DNA from: Roseateles amylovorans
GTDB lineage: Bacteria > Pseudomonadota > Gammaproteobacteria > Burkholderiales > Burkholderiaceae_C
DNA length: 64,000 bases
Direction: 5' to 3'
Assembly: GCF_025398155.2 (NCBI RefSeq)
Contig: NZ_CP104562.2
Coordinates: 5,828,001-5,892,000 of the forward strand
Under the pieces are notes generated by a model that had not been told where the DNA came from, ran no database searches, and saw only the letters and a program-made list of their open reading frames with translations. A program made the translations under genes and the position numbers. Below are positions 1-8,828 of this stretch, one piece after another (the stretch's first letter is position 1; each line of letters starts with the position of its first letter).

Positions 1-1578
1 GCGCTGAACTCGCTGCGACTGCTGGCGCAGCGCAAGGGCCTGGCGCTGACGCTGGACTATCCCGAGTCGATGCCGCAGGTCTTCGTGGGCGACCCGCTGC
101 GGGTGCAGCAGGTGCTGCTGAATCTGGTGGGCAATGCGATCAAGTTCACCGAGCAGGGTGCCGTCACCCTGCGCATGTCCCATGAACGGGGCCGCATCCA
201 TCTGGCGGTGATCGACACCGGCATCGGCATCGCGGAAGACCGCATCGACCGGATCTTCGACGCCTTCGCCCAGGCCGATGCGACCACCACCCGGCGCTTC
301 GGCGGCACCGGGCTGGGCACGACGATCTCACGCCAGTTGGTGGAACGCATGGGCGGTCGCATCACCGTCGACAGCGTGCTCGGAGAAGGCAGCACCTTCC
401 ATGTCTGGCTGCCGCTGCCGGCGGGCGATCCATCGAGGGTGGCCGTGTCGCCTCAGGACGCAACTGCGGTCAGCCTGCCGCCGCTGAAACTGCTGGTCGC
501 CGACGACGTCGCCCAGAACGGCGAGCTGCTGCAACTGATCCTGAGCCGTGAAGGCCATCAGGTGCGGGTGGTCAGCGACGGCCTCCAGGCGCTCAAGGCC
601 TTCACCGAAGACCGCTTCGATGCGGTGCTGATGGATGTCCACATGCCGGAACTGGACGGGCTGGGCGCCACACGACGCATCCGGAACTTCGAGCTGGCGC
701 AGGGCCGCAGCCACACCCCCGTGGTGGCGCTCACCGCCAGCGTGCTGGAGGAGGATCGACAGGCCGCACTGGCCGCGGGCATGGATGGCTTCGCGGTCAA
801 ACCGGTAGAGCCTGCGCGCCTGTTCGCGGAGATGGGTCGGGTGCTGGGGCTGACGCTGCCCGCGGGTGCTGCGCCCTCGCCTCGCTCCGCCCCCATCGAG
901 GACAGGCCCCTTGGGCATGGCGATCGTGGTGAGGATGGCGGCGGCGACCCAGTCGACACCTCGGTGCTGGACTGGCACCAGGGCCTGAGACTGTGGGGCA
1001 GCATGCAAGCCTGGCAGCGCGGTCTGCGCCGCTTTGCCAGTGATCAGCAGGACGGCGTCACCCGACTGCAGACCTTGGTGCGGTCCCGTCAATGGCTGGA
1101 CCTGCGGGCGCTGGTGCATCGCTGGCGCGGCGTGTCCGGCAGCCTGGCGCTGCCGACGCTGCTGAACGCCAGCGGCGCCCTGGAGGAGGTGCTGCGTCAG
1201 GACCGGATCGAGCAGCTGGCGCCGCTGATCGACACGCTGGCGATGGCGCTGTCCGACGTGCTGGACGCGATCGCCGAGATGGATGCACCGCCGCCCACCG
1301 CACCGGCTCCCCTGGACCTGCTGGCGCCTGAGCAGCGCGATGTGGCACGCCTGATCCGGCGGCTGGCCACCGCCTTGCGCGGCAGCGAGCTGGACGACGA
1401 CGCGCTGCGTCAACTGCGGCTGCAGCTGGGCGCGCCGCGCTGCGCGGCGCTGGTCCAGGCCATCGACGATTTCGACTTCGATGCCGCCTTGCAGGCGCTG
1501 CAGGGCCTCGACACCGCGCTGGCGGCGGGCGCGCTGCCCCACCAACCGCCGCGCCCCTTCTCTTCCACCTTGTCCTGA
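1..1578 (+). CDS. Hybrid sensor histidine kinase (HATPase-REC-Hpt), 5' end outside window
   Basis: C-terminal part of a hybrid histidine kinase; the open frame runs through base 1, so the sensor and dimerisation regions lie outside the window. In order it shows an HATPase_c domain (N-box around LLNLVGNAIKFTE, G1 DTGIGI, G2 FGGTGLG), a receiver domain (acidic pair ADD, phospho-acceptor D in LMDVHMP, T in LTAS, K in VKPV) and a C-terminal Hpt-like helical domain with a candidate phospho-histidine in LVHRWRGVSGSLAL. The usual GLGLAIS after G2 is GLGTTIS here. The stop overlaps the start of the next gene (TGATG), so this kinase and the HD-GYP regulator are probably translationally coupled and may form one phosphorelay. 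The signal sensed cannot be told from this fragment. Confidence 0.9.
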   Translation, partial: ALNSLRLLAQRKGLALTLDYPESMPQVFVGDPLRVQQVLLNLVGNAIKFTEQGAVTLRMSHERGRIHLAVIDTGIGIAEDRIDRIFDAFAQADATTTRRFGGTGLGTTISRQLVERMGGRITVDSVLGEGSTFHVWLPLPAGDPSRVAVSPQDATAVSLPPLKLLVADDVAQNGELLQLILSREGHQVRVVSDGLQALKAFTEDRFDAVLMDVHMPELDGLGATRRIRNFELAQGRSHTPVVALTASVLEEDRQAALAAGMDGFAVKPVEPARLFAEMGRVLGLTLPAGAAPSPRSAPIEDRPLGHGDRGEDGGGDPVDTSVLDWHQGLRLWGSMQAWQRGLRRFASDQQDGVTRLQTLVRSRQWLDLRALVHRWRGVSGSLALPTLLNASGALEEVLRQDRIEQLAPLIDTLAMALSDVLDAIAEMDAPPPTAPAPLDLLAPEQRDVARLIRRLATALRGSELDDDALRQLRLQLGAPRCAALVQAIDDFDFDAALQALQGLDTALAAGALPHQPPRPFSSTLS

Positions 1579-2573
1579 TGAGCACCGTCGACACCCGTCC
1601 CAAACTGCTGCTGGTCGACGATGAGCCAGCCAACCTCCAGGTGTTGCGGCATGCCCTGCAGGACGACTACCGGCTGCTGTTTGCCCGCGACGGCCACAAG
1701 GCGTTGGAGCTGGCACGCGCCGAGATGCCCCATCTGGTGCTGCTGGATGTGATGATGCCGGCGCTGTCGGGCCTGGACGTCTGCCGGCAGCTCAAGTCCT
1801 TCGAGGCGACGCAGGGCATGCCGATCATCTTCGTGACCGCCCTGGCCGATGCGGGTGACGAGACGGCCGGCTTCGAGGCCGGCGCGGTCGACTACATCAC
1901 CAAGCCGGTGAGCCCGCCGGTGGTGCGGGCGCGGGTGCGCAACCATCTGTCGCTGGTGCGCGCACAGGAGCTGCGCGAGACCCGGCTGCAGATCGTGCAG
2001 CGCCTGGGCCGGGCGGCCGAATACAAGGACAACGAGACCGGCTGGCATGTGGTGCGGATGAGCCACTACTCGCAGATCCTCGCGCGCGCGGCGGGCTACG
2101 CCGAGCATGAGGCCGACGACCTGCTGCATGCCGCCCCGATGCATGACATCGGCAAGCTGGGGATTCCCGACGCCATCCTGCAGAAGCCGGGCAAGCTGGA
2201 CGAAGCGGAATGGGCGGTGATGCGTCGCCATCCGCAGATCGGTGCGGAGATCCTGGGCGAGCAGTCACACGGCCTGCTGGGCATTGCCCGAAGGATCGCG
2301 CTGGCCCACCACGAGAAGTGGGACGGCACCGGCTATCCGGAAGGGCTGGCGGGCGAGGCGATTCCGGAGGAGGCGCGCATCGTCGCCATTGCCGATGTCT
2401 TCGACGCGCTCACCAGCGTGCGGCCCTACAAGCCTGCCTGGCCGGTGGAGCGCGCGGTGGAGCATCTGCGCGAACAGGCCGGCAAGCATTTCGAGCCGCG
2501 ACTGGTGGAGCTGTTCATCAGCGTGCTGCCCCAGGTGCTGGAAGTGCGGGAGCGCTTCCTGGAAGCGGGCTGA
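1578..2573 (+). CDS. Response regulator with HD-GYP domain (c-di-GMP phosphodiesterase)
   Basis: 331 aa, RpfG-like. The N-terminal receiver (about residues 8-125) has VDDEPAN, the phospho-acceptor D in LLDVMMP and K in TKPV. A short linker leads to an HD-GYP domain with the metal-binding HDIGK motif, the later HH pair in LAHHEKWDGTGYP (the GYP signature) and the DVFDALTS motif. All hallmark residues are present, so it should hydrolyse c-di-GMP, gated by phosphorylation from the upstream kinase, whose stop codon overlaps this ATG. Its last 56 bases are overlapped on the opposite strand by the end of the trypsin-like gene. Confidence 0.93.
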   Translation: MSTVDTRPKLLLVDDEPANLQVLRHALQDDYRLLFARDGHKALELARAEMPHLVLLDVMMPALSGLDVCRQLKSFEATQGMPIIFVTALADAGDETAGFEAGAVDYITKPVSPPVVRARVRNHLSLVRAQELRETRLQIVQRLGRAAEYKDNETGWHVVRMSHYSQILARAAGYAEHEADDLLHAAPMHDIGKLGIPDAILQKPGKLDEAEWAVMRRHPQIGAEILGEQSHGLLGIARRIALAHHEKWDGTGYPEGLAGEAIPEEARIVAIADVFDALTSVRPYKPAWPVERAVEHLREQAGKHFEPRLVELFISVLPQVLEVRERFLEAG

Positions 2574-3876
2574 ACGGGCCGAGCGGGCCGCCAGGCGCGG
2601 GCCGACCGTCGAGGGGGCGATGCGGTGTCGCCTCGGCGGCCGTCGGCGTCCCCGTTGGCGGCGTCGTCGTCGCCGTCGCCGCGATGGCTGCCGTGCCACT
2701 CGGGGCTCCCGTGGCCTTCATCCCCTGGATCACCTGACGGCGGTCAGGAAGCCGAGTGCCGAGAAACGCCCACCAGGCGTTGTCGCGCTGATCGATCGGA
2801 AAGGCGCCATAGCCCCCGTCGCCGTCGCGACGGATCAGGCGGAAGAATTCGATCTGCCCGCTGACTGGGTGCTCGCCGAGATAGATGTCCCCCTCGGTGG
2901 CGTACGGATCCTGCGCCGCCCAGGCGCCGGTGCCCAGCACGGACCGCGCCAGATCGATCGCATCGGCACGCAGCCCGTGCTGCAACAAGGTCCGGAAGAC
3001 CCAGGGCCAATGGGCGCTGAGCCGCGTTTGCAAACGCGCGCCTGACACCGTACCGACCAGCCACTCCGTGCCCGCCGCGTCAATGGCGAAGAGGCCGCCG
3101 CCTCGGTCGCCATCGGCCTCGTTGATCGGCGAAACGATGGCCTGCGCCGGATCCTCGCCGCTGAACGCGATGAGTTGGGCGTCAGCCTCTGCGTCGCTGA
3201 ACTGCAGCCCGCCGGCGCTGACGGGTGCGGTGTAGATCCGGGCATAGAGCCCGGGCGCGAACAGGCCGGTCTGCGGCCCCATCCACCAGGGCTCATGCCG
3301 GCGCAGCCAGGCGAGGGATCGATAGGTCAACGGGGTCGCATCCGGATAGGGCGCGCGGCCACCGGCGCGGTTGAGATAGGCCGTCAGACGGCGTGCGCCA
3401 TGTTTGAAGTCCTTGGACACGCCGTCCGCCGCATAGACCGCCAGCGCGGTGCCCTGCGCGCGATCGTCGGGCTGACCGTCGGGCGCGGGACCGGGATCGC
3501 TCAGCAAGGCCTGCTCGTCCCGGTAGCTGGGCACCGCGGCGAGGGCCACCGGCTCGACCTCGTCGAACGGCGCACTGAGCAGGATCAGGCCCACATCGCC
3601 GATCGGCCCGATGTGCGGCACGCCCCACACCGCCAGCCCGCCGTAGCTCCAATCGGTCTTGCGGTGATGGGTGCCCGTCCATTGCGAATCCACCACGCAC
3701 TGCTGGCTGGTCACCACCACCCGAGGGGTGATCAGGGTGCCCGAGCAGCGCGCATTGCCCACCGCCCAATCGGGCACCGCCGCCCCGGAGAGTGCGGTGC
3801 CCCCCAGCGCCGCCCAGGCGGGCACCGTGCTCAGGCTCAGGCTCAGGCCCAGGCTGAACGAGCGCGTCCATTTCAT
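2518..3876 (-). CDS. Secreted trypsin-fold (S1-like) protein lacking catalytic His and Ser; probable pseudoprotease
   Basis: 452 aa. Residues 1 to about 22 form a Sec signal peptide (basic start, SLGLSLSLSTVPAWA cleavage region). The body follows a chymotrypsin-like layout: CSGTLITPRVVVTSQQC aligns with the usual CGGxLIxxxxVLTAAHC, DVGLILL with the DIALL segment, and GDRGGGLF with GDSGGPL. The general-base His is therefore Gln and the nucleophile Ser is Arg; only the Asp is kept. Cleavage by the classical mechanism is not expected, so binding or a regulatory role is more likely. The last 75 or so residues are Ala/Pro/Thr-rich low complexity. A good RBS (AAGGAAGG) precedes the ATG. The 3' end overlaps the convergent HD-GYP gene. 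Confidence 0.75.
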   Translation of the reverse strand: MKWTRSFSLGLSLSLSTVPAWAALGGTALSGAAVPDWAVGNARCSGTLITPRVVVTSQQCVVDSQWTGTHHRKTDWSYGGLAVWGVPHIGPIGDVGLILLSAPFDEVEPVALAAVPSYRDEQALLSDPGPAPDGQPDDRAQGTALAVYAADGVSKDFKHGARRLTAYLNRAGGRAPYPDATPLTYRSLAWLRRHEPWWMGPQTGLFAPGLYARIYTAPVSAGGLQFSDAEADAQLIAFSGEDPAQAIVSPINEADGDRGGGLFAIDAAGTEWLVGTVSGARLQTRLSAHWPWVFRTLLQHGLRADAIDLARSVLGTGAWAAQDPYATEGDIYLGEHPVSGQIEFFRLIRRDGDGGYGAFPIDQRDNAWWAFLGTRLPDRRQVIQGMKATGAPSGTAAIAATATTTPPTGTPTAAEATPHRPLDGRPAPGGPLGPFSPLPGSAPALPAPGAAR

Positions 3877-4099
3877 GACCTTCCTTTTCTAACCAGACTG
3901 CGGACAGACGCCAGACCGCCCCGGCACGCCCCGCACGCCTGAGCGCCTGTGACGCCCGCCCTCTGTCAACAGGCGCACGGCTCGCGATCACCACACCAAT
4001 TCACCATCCGCGCCGGGTTATGCCCTTGAATCAATCACTCATGCACGTATTCCCGTGGTCAGCGCGGCAAGCCGCCCATCCACCGGAATAATCCGCGCC

Positions 4100-5347
4100 A
4101 TGGTTCTGAACTACATCTGGATCGGGTTCTTCCTGATCGGCTTTCTGGTCGCACTGGCGCGGCTGCTGCAGGGCGACCTGACCATCTTTGCCCAGGTGCT
4201 CAGCGGCATCTTCGACACCGCCAAGACCGGCTTCGACATCTCGCTCGGACTGGTCGGCGTGATGAGCCTGTGGCTGGGCATCATGAAGATTGGCGAACAG
4301 GCCGGCGTGATCCAGTTGTTCGCCCGGGCGATGGCGCCGTTCTTTGCGCGCATCTTTCCGGAGGTGCCACGCGGGCATCCGGCCGGTGGGTCGATGGTGA
4401 TGAACTTCTCGGCCAACATGCTGGGCCTGGACAACGCGGCCACGCCGCTGGGTCTGAAGGCCATGGCCGAGCTGCAGGAACTGAATCCGCGCAAGGACAC
4501 CGCCAGCAACGCGATGATCATGTTCCTGGTGCTCAACACCGCGGGCATCACACTGATCCCGACGTCGGTGATCGCCATCCGGCAGGCGATCGCGGTGGAC
4601 CAGGGCCTGGTCGGCTTCAATGCGGCCGACATCTTCCTGCCCACGCTGGTGGGCACCTTCATCTCGTTCGTCGCGGGCCTGGTGGCGGTGGCGGTCTATC
4701 AGCGGATCAACCTGTTCACCGCGCCGGTGGTGGCCTTCTTCGTGGGCTTCATCGCCCTCATGGCCGGCGTCTTCGCCTGGCTGCACAGCTATCCGCCGGC
4801 GGTGATGGCGCAGACCATCGGGCTGCTGGGCAGCCTAGTGATCCTGAGCATCATCGTGATGTTCATCGCGGTGGGGGCGTGGCGGCGGATCAATGTCTAC
4901 GAGAGCTTCGTCGAAGGGGCCAAGGAAGGCTTCGGCGTGGCGGTACAGATCATTCCCTACCTGGTGGCGATCCTGGTGGCGATCTCGGTGTTCCGCACGA
5001 CCGGCTGCATGGACTATGTGGTGCGCGGCATTGCCGCCGCCGTGGGTGCGATGGGGCTGCCCACGGACTTCGTCCCCGCCCTGCCGGTGGGCCTGATGAA
5101 GACGCTCTCCGGCAGCGGCGCGCGCGGCCTGATGGTGGACGTGATGAAGACCTATGGCGTCGACAGCTTCCAGGGCAAGCTCGCCGCCATCATCCAGGGC
5201 TCGACCGAGACCACCTTCTATGTGCTGGCCGTCTACTTCGGCAGCGTCAACATCCGCAAGACCCGTTATGCGCTGACCTGCGGACTGATCGCCGACGGGG
5301 TGGGGTTGGTGGGCGCGATCCTGGTGGGTTACTGGTTCTTCAAGTGA
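4100..5347 (+). CDS. Nucleoside recognition (Gate) domain membrane protein, SpmA/SpmB-like
   Basis: 415 aa polytopic inner-membrane protein with about ten hydrophobic segments. It resembles the fused SpmA-SpmB spore maturation proteins found widely in non-sporulating Proteobacteria (nucleoside recognition/Gate domains). The first half carries the conserved stretch MVMNFSANMLGLDNAATPLG, the second the related GSGARGLMVDVMK and QGSTETTFYVLAVYFGS segments, so both halves are present. The substrate is unknown; family annotation as a permease is by homology. The ATG at 4100 (protein begins MVLNYIWIGFF) is preferred to an upstream in-frame start at 4055 because it places the first membrane helix at the N-terminus. 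Confidence 0.85.
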   Translation: MVLNYIWIGFFLIGFLVALARLLQGDLTIFAQVLSGIFDTAKTGFDISLGLVGVMSLWLGIMKIGEQAGVIQLFARAMAPFFARIFPEVPRGHPAGGSMVMNFSANMLGLDNAATPLGLKAMAELQELNPRKDTASNAMIMFLVLNTAGITLIPTSVIAIRQAIAVDQGLVGFNAADIFLPTLVGTFISFVAGLVAVAVYQRINLFTAPVVAFFVGFIALMAGVFAWLHSYPPAVMAQTIGLLGSLVILSIIVMFIAVGAWRRINVYESFVEGAKEGFGVAVQIIPYLVAILVAISVFRTTGCMDYVVRGIAAAVGAMGLPTDFVPALPVGLMKTLSGSGARGLMVDVMKTYGVDSFQGKLAAIIQGSTETTFYVLAVYFGSVNIRKTRYALTCGLIADGVGLVGAILVGYWFFK

Positions 5348-5425
5348 GGGCGGGCGGTCCCACGCGCGCCGAAACCGGCACGCGCCTAGGGACCTGCCCC
5401 TCGACAAGAACCGGAGTTTGAGCCC

Positions 5426-5454
5426 GAGCCGGAGGCGGAACCGGAACCGGAACC
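5426..5454. repeat. 6-bp degenerate tandem repeat (GARSCG)
   Basis: About five head-to-tail copies of a hexamer, GAGCCG, GAGGCG, GAACCG, GAACCG, GAACC, in the 124-bp gap between the two convergent genes. It does not lie in a supported reading frame. It is one of many short tandem arrays in intergenic gaps of this window. Confidence 0.8.
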
Positions 5455-5471
5455 AAGGGGCTCATCGCCGC

Positions 5472-5810
5472 TCAGTGCAAAAGCTTCAAGCCCAGGATAC
5501 CGACCACGATCAGGGCGATGCAGCCGATGCGCGCCAGCGTGGCGGGCTCATTGAACAGCAGCATGCCCAGCGCGGCCGCGCCCACCGCGCCGATGCCGGT
5601 CCACACCGCATAGGCGGTGCCCACCGGCAGGCTCTTGAGCGACAGGCCCAGCAGCCAGAAGCTGGCCCAGGCGGCGACCAGGGTGATACCGGTGGCCAGC
5701 GGCTTGCTGAAGCCCGCCGATGCCTTCATGCTGATCGACCAGACGATCTCCAGCACGCCGGCCACGGCCAGCAACCACCAGGCGGAGACGTTGGCGAGAA
5801 ACGCGGGCAT
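5472..5810 (-). CDS. sugE: SMR family exporter, Gdx/SugE subtype (guanidinium/H+ antiporter)
   Basis: 112 aa with four transmembrane helices, the standard small multidrug resistance length. The first helix holds the essential membrane Glu (AGVLEIVWSISMK). The segment SLPVGTAYAVWTGIGAVGAA is almost the same as in Gdx/SugE and differs from EmrE-type drug pumps, so guanidinium export is the likely function by family knowledge. The start at 5810 is chosen because the upstream in-frame extension to 5951 is not hydrophobic and because AAAGGA sits five bases before this ATG. I looked for guanidine riboswitch hallmarks upstream and saw none that convince. Confidence 0.88.
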   Translation of the reverse strand: MPAFLANVSAWWLLAVAGVLEIVWSISMKASAGFSKPLATGITLVAAWASFWLLGLSLKSLPVGTAYAVWTGIGAVGAAALGMLLFNEPATLARIGCIALIVVGILGLKLLH

Positions 5811-6006
5811 GGAAGTCCTTTCCTGTTGCGGGATGACGAGCGCGACATCGTACTCAAGCCCGGGGTCGCAGCCAGTGGTGATCGAGAGAGAAGATCGCGC
5901 GGGTTGGCGAGAAGATCCCGCACCCCATGCCGATCCCCCCGTTGGGGCCATGGCCTCCCTCGTGCGGTTTGGTGTCCAATGCCGGCATTCCGCGACGGAG
6001 ACTCCG

Positions 6007-6375
6007 ATGAGCTACATCCTGCTGATCAATGAACCCGTGGGCCAGCGCGAGGCGCGCACGCCCGAGGAAGGACAGGCGTCCTACGCCCGCATGACGGCCT
6101 TCGCCGAGCAGTTGCAGGCGCAGGGGCTGCTGCACAGTGCCCAGTCGCTTCAATCGGTGAACGGGGCCACCCGCCTCACCAAGCGCGAGGGCCGTGTCAG
6201 CACGGTGGACGGTCCGTTCGCCGAGGCCAAGGAAATGGTCGGCGGCTTTTTCTGGCTGAAGGTCGACACCCGGGAGGCCGCGCTGGCCATTGCCCGCGAG
6301 TGCCCGGCGGCGGAGTGGTGCACGGTGGAGGTCCGCGCCCTGGCGCCCTGCCACGAGGAATCGAAGTCCGGCTGA
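6007..6375 (+). CDS. YCII/DGPF family protein (ECF42 partner)
   Basis: 122 aa protein of the YCII-related family. It begins MSYILLINE, typical of the fold, and contains the name-giving DGPF tetrapeptide in STVDGPFAEAKEMVGGFF, followed by the usual amphipathic helix and a VEVRAL strand. DGPF proteins are small ferredoxin-like-fold proteins commonly encoded beside ECF42 sigma factors, as here. Their biochemical activity is not settled. The ATG at 6007 gives the canonical N-terminus; longer in-frame starts run through the sugE upstream region and are unlikely. It heads a run of four same-strand genes ending with the sigma factor at 7490. Confidence 0.88.
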   Translation: MSYILLINEPVGQREARTPEEGQASYARMTAFAEQLQAQGLLHSAQSLQSVNGATRLTKREGRVSTVDGPFAEAKEMVGGFFWLKVDTREAALAIARECPAAEWCTVEVRALAPCHEESKSG

Positions 6376-6513
6376 GCGGCGCAGTCCTGGCGGCGAGCGA
6401 AGGCCATCGACCTACCCCCACGCGCGCAGCTGAAAAAACGCGGATGTGACGCGCAGGCTGTCGAAATGCGCTGCGGTCGCGCGTCGTGCTCCTGTCGACC
6501 CAGGAGGACGCCC

Positions 6514-6951
6514 ATGCGCTACATGCTCATCATCAAGGCCAGCGAGCCTGTCGAGCCCACCGAGTCCGCCCAACCCGGTGGCACACCGGCCGCCCCGCTC
6601 GACCCCGAGCTGGCGGCCTTCCGTGACGACATGGCGCGCGCCGGTGTGCTGCTGGAACGCATGGACCTGCGCCCCAGCCGCGACGGCTGGCGGATCAGCA
6701 TCGACGCGGCCGGCCATCGCCAGATCGTCCCGGGGCCGTTCACCGCTCCCCAGGCCCAGGCGCTGATCGCCGCCTACCTGCTGATTCAGGTGCGATCGCC
6801 CGAGGAGGCGCTGGAGTGGGCTCGCCGATGCCCTACCCCGCAGGTGACGGGCCCGGCGGCGGAGATCGAGCTGCGACGGGTCCAGGAGATCGAGAGCCTC
6901 GCCCCCACCGGACCGATCCTGCATGGCCATGAGGTCGGCCTTTGCGATTGA
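6514..6951 (+). CDS. YCII-related protein with variant DGPF motif
   Basis: 145 aa. It starts MRYMLIIKASE like other YCII proteins and has a strong RBS (AGGAGG) about five bases before ATG 6514. The DGPF signature is changed to PGPF (IVPGPFTAPQAQAL). The C-terminal half keeps the expected helix (SPEEALEWARRCP) and strand (EIELRRVQEIE). It is the second paralogous YCII gene in the cluster, 138 bp after the first. A role connected to the downstream ECF42-type sigma factor is inferred from neighbourhood only. Confidence 0.87.
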   Translation: MRYMLIIKASEPVEPTESAQPGGTPAAPLDPELAAFRDDMARAGVLLERMDLRPSRDGWRISIDAAGHRQIVPGPFTAPQAQALIAAYLLIQVRSPEEALEWARRCPTPQVTGPAAEIELRRVQEIESLAPTGPILHGHEVGLCD

Positions 6952-7065
6952 GCGCCTCGCCACATCGATCTGCGGCCTGGCCCTTCACCCCCTCTGCGGC
7001 CACTCTTCGGTCCTGACCCTTCCATCCATCCATCCACCCAACGCAACGCAACGCCAGGAGCCCCC

Positions 7066-7476
7066 ATGCGTCATCAACAGATCTTCGTGAACCTCCCGAT
7101 CAAGGACCTCGAGCGCACCCGACGCTTCTACAGCGCGCTGGGCTATGCGTTCAATCCGCAGTTCTCCAACGACCAGGCGGTGGCGATGATCATCTCGGAC
7201 GACATCTACGCGATGCTGCTGGTCGAGCCCTTCTTCCAGACCTTCACGCCCAAGGCCATCGCGGATGCACACCAGACCACCGAAGTGCTGACCTGCCTGT
7301 CCTGCGAAAGCCGCGCCCAGGTGGACGACCTGATCGCCAAGGCCAAGGCCGCCGGTGGCACCATTCCCCGCGAGCCGCAGGACATGGGCTTCATGTACTC
7401 CCAGGCCTATGCCGATCCGGATGGCCACATCTGGGAGCTGATGCACATGGACCTCTCGCAGTTCCCGGGCGCCTGA
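7066..7476 (+). CDS. VOC superfamily (glyoxalase/bleomycin resistance-like) protein
   Basis: 136 aa with the vicinal oxygen chelate layout: a first beta-alpha-beta unit (FVNLPIKDLERTRRFYSALG), a central strand with IISDDIYAMLLVE, and a C-terminal unit ending in YADPDGHIWELMHM, where H/E-type residues usually bind metal. The RBS CAGGAG is followed by ATG 7066. This subgroup (PhnB/glyoxalase-like with FFQTF after the middle strand) often accompanies ECF sigma and YCII genes. The substrate is unknown. Only 13 bp separate it from the sigma factor gene, so co-transcription is likely. Confidence 0.88.
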   Translation: MRHQQIFVNLPIKDLERTRRFYSALGYAFNPQFSNDQAVAMIISDDIYAMLLVEPFFQTFTPKAIADAHQTTEVLTCLSCESRAQVDDLIAKAKAAGGTIPREPQDMGFMYSQAYADPDGHIWELMHMDLSQFPGA

Positions 7477-7489
7477 CCGACCCGCTGCG

Positions 7490-8809
7490 ATGGCGAGCGA
7501 GAAAGCCCATGCCCTCATGACCGACGACCTGCATCGCACCATCACCGCGGTCTGGCGCCTGGAGTCGGCCAAGATCATCGGGGCCGTGGCGCGCATGACC
7601 CGCGATGTGTCGCTGGCGGAGGAACTGGCGCAGGACGCACTGGTCGCGGCGCTGGAGACCTGGCCCCGACAGGGGCTGCCAGACAAGCCGGCGGCCTGGC
7701 TCATGACCACGGCCAAGCACCGGGCGCTGGACCGGCTGCGGCATGCCAAGCTCAGCGGCGAGAAACTCGTGCAGCTGGGCCATGAACTCGACGCACGGGA
7801 GGCCATGATCGTGCCCGACTTCGTCAATGCCCTGGACGAGGACCGCGCCGCCCGCGAGATTGGCGACGACGTGCTCCGCCTGATGTTCTGCGCCTGTCAC
7901 CCGGTGCTGAGCCTGGAGGCCCGCGTGGCGCTGACGCTCAAGCTCGTGGCCGGGCTCTCCACCGCCGAAATCGCGCGGGCCTGCCTGCAGTCCGAGCCCA
8001 CCGTGGCGCAGCGGCTGGTCCGCGCCAAGCGCACGCTGGGCGAGGCCCGTGTGCCGTTCGAGCTGCCTCGGCGCGAGCACCTGTCGGAGCGGCTGGTCGC
8101 CGTGCTGGAGGTGATCTACCTGATCTTCAACGAGGGCTACACCGCCACCAGTGGCGCCCACTGGATGCGCACCGACCTGTGCGACGAGGCGCTGCGGCTG
8201 GCGCGCATGCTGGTCACCCTGGCGCCGCAGGCGTCGGAGGTTTACGGCCTCCAGGCCTTGCTGGAGTTGCAGGCCTCACGCGCGGCGGCGCGGGTCGATG
8301 CCCAGGGCGAGCCGGTGCTGCTGCTGGAGCAGGACCGCAGCCGCTGGGACGCCCTGCTGATTCGCCGCGGCCTGGCGGCCCTCGAACAGGCGGGGATTCT
8401 GGCAGCGGCGGAAGACGACGGGCTGGGCTTGGGCCCGTATGCGCTGCAGGCCTCGATCGCCGCCTGCCATGCGCGCGCGCAGCGTGCGCAGGACACCGAT
8501 TGGGCCCGGATCGCCGCGCTGTATGAGGCGCTGGCGATGCGGCAACCCTCCCCGGTGGTGGCGCTCAATCGCGCGGTGGCGGTGTCGATGGCGTTCGGTC
8601 CGGCAGCGGGGCTGGCCTTGGTCGATGACTTGATGGAGGAGCCCGCGCTGCGGCAGTACCACTGGCTGCCCAGCGTGCGCGCGGACCTGCTGGCCAAGCT
8701 CGGTCGGCCCGCCGAGGCGAAGCTGGAATTCGAGCGCGCCGCGGCGATGGCCAGCAACGAGCGGGAGAAGGCCCTGCTGCTGCGCCGGGCGGGCGAGCAA
8801 GGCGATTGA
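7490..8809 (+). CDS. ECF sigma factor, ECF42-type with C-terminal TPR-like domain
   Basis: 439 aa. The N-terminal 180 residues are an extracytoplasmic-function sigma factor: region 2 with LAEELAQDALVAALETWP and TTAKHRALDRLRH, region 4 with LSTAEIARACLQSEPTVAQRL. The remaining 250 residues are helical with TPR-like repeats (DUF6596 type), the mark of the ECF42 group, which has no classical anti-sigma factor and is usually linked to YCII/DGPF genes. Both features are present here. By family knowledge the C-terminal domain is needed for activity. A second ATG at 7517 (MTDDLHRTIT) is a plausible alternative start, as neither has a convincing RBS. Confidence 0.9.
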   Translation: MASEKAHALMTDDLHRTITAVWRLESAKIIGAVARMTRDVSLAEELAQDALVAALETWPRQGLPDKPAAWLMTTAKHRALDRLRHAKLSGEKLVQLGHELDAREAMIVPDFVNALDEDRAAREIGDDVLRLMFCACHPVLSLEARVALTLKLVAGLSTAEIARACLQSEPTVAQRLVRAKRTLGEARVPFELPRREHLSERLVAVLEVIYLIFNEGYTATSGAHWMRTDLCDEALRLARMLVTLAPQASEVYGLQALLELQASRAAARVDAQGEPVLLLEQDRSRWDALLIRRGLAALEQAGILAAAEDDGLGLGPYALQASIAACHARAQRAQDTDWARIAALYEALAMRQPSPVVALNRAVAVSMAFGPAAGLALVDDLMEEPALRQYHWLPSVRADLLAKLGRPAEAKLEFERAAAMASNEREKALLLRRAGEQGD

Positions 8810-8828
8810 GCCGGGCGAGGCTGACGGA

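Noticed and set aside
5811..5960. Guanidine riboswitch upstream of sugE
   Set aside because: I looked for the conserved ACGR loops and paired stems of the known guanidine classes and did not find a convincing set. A covariance-model search would settle it.
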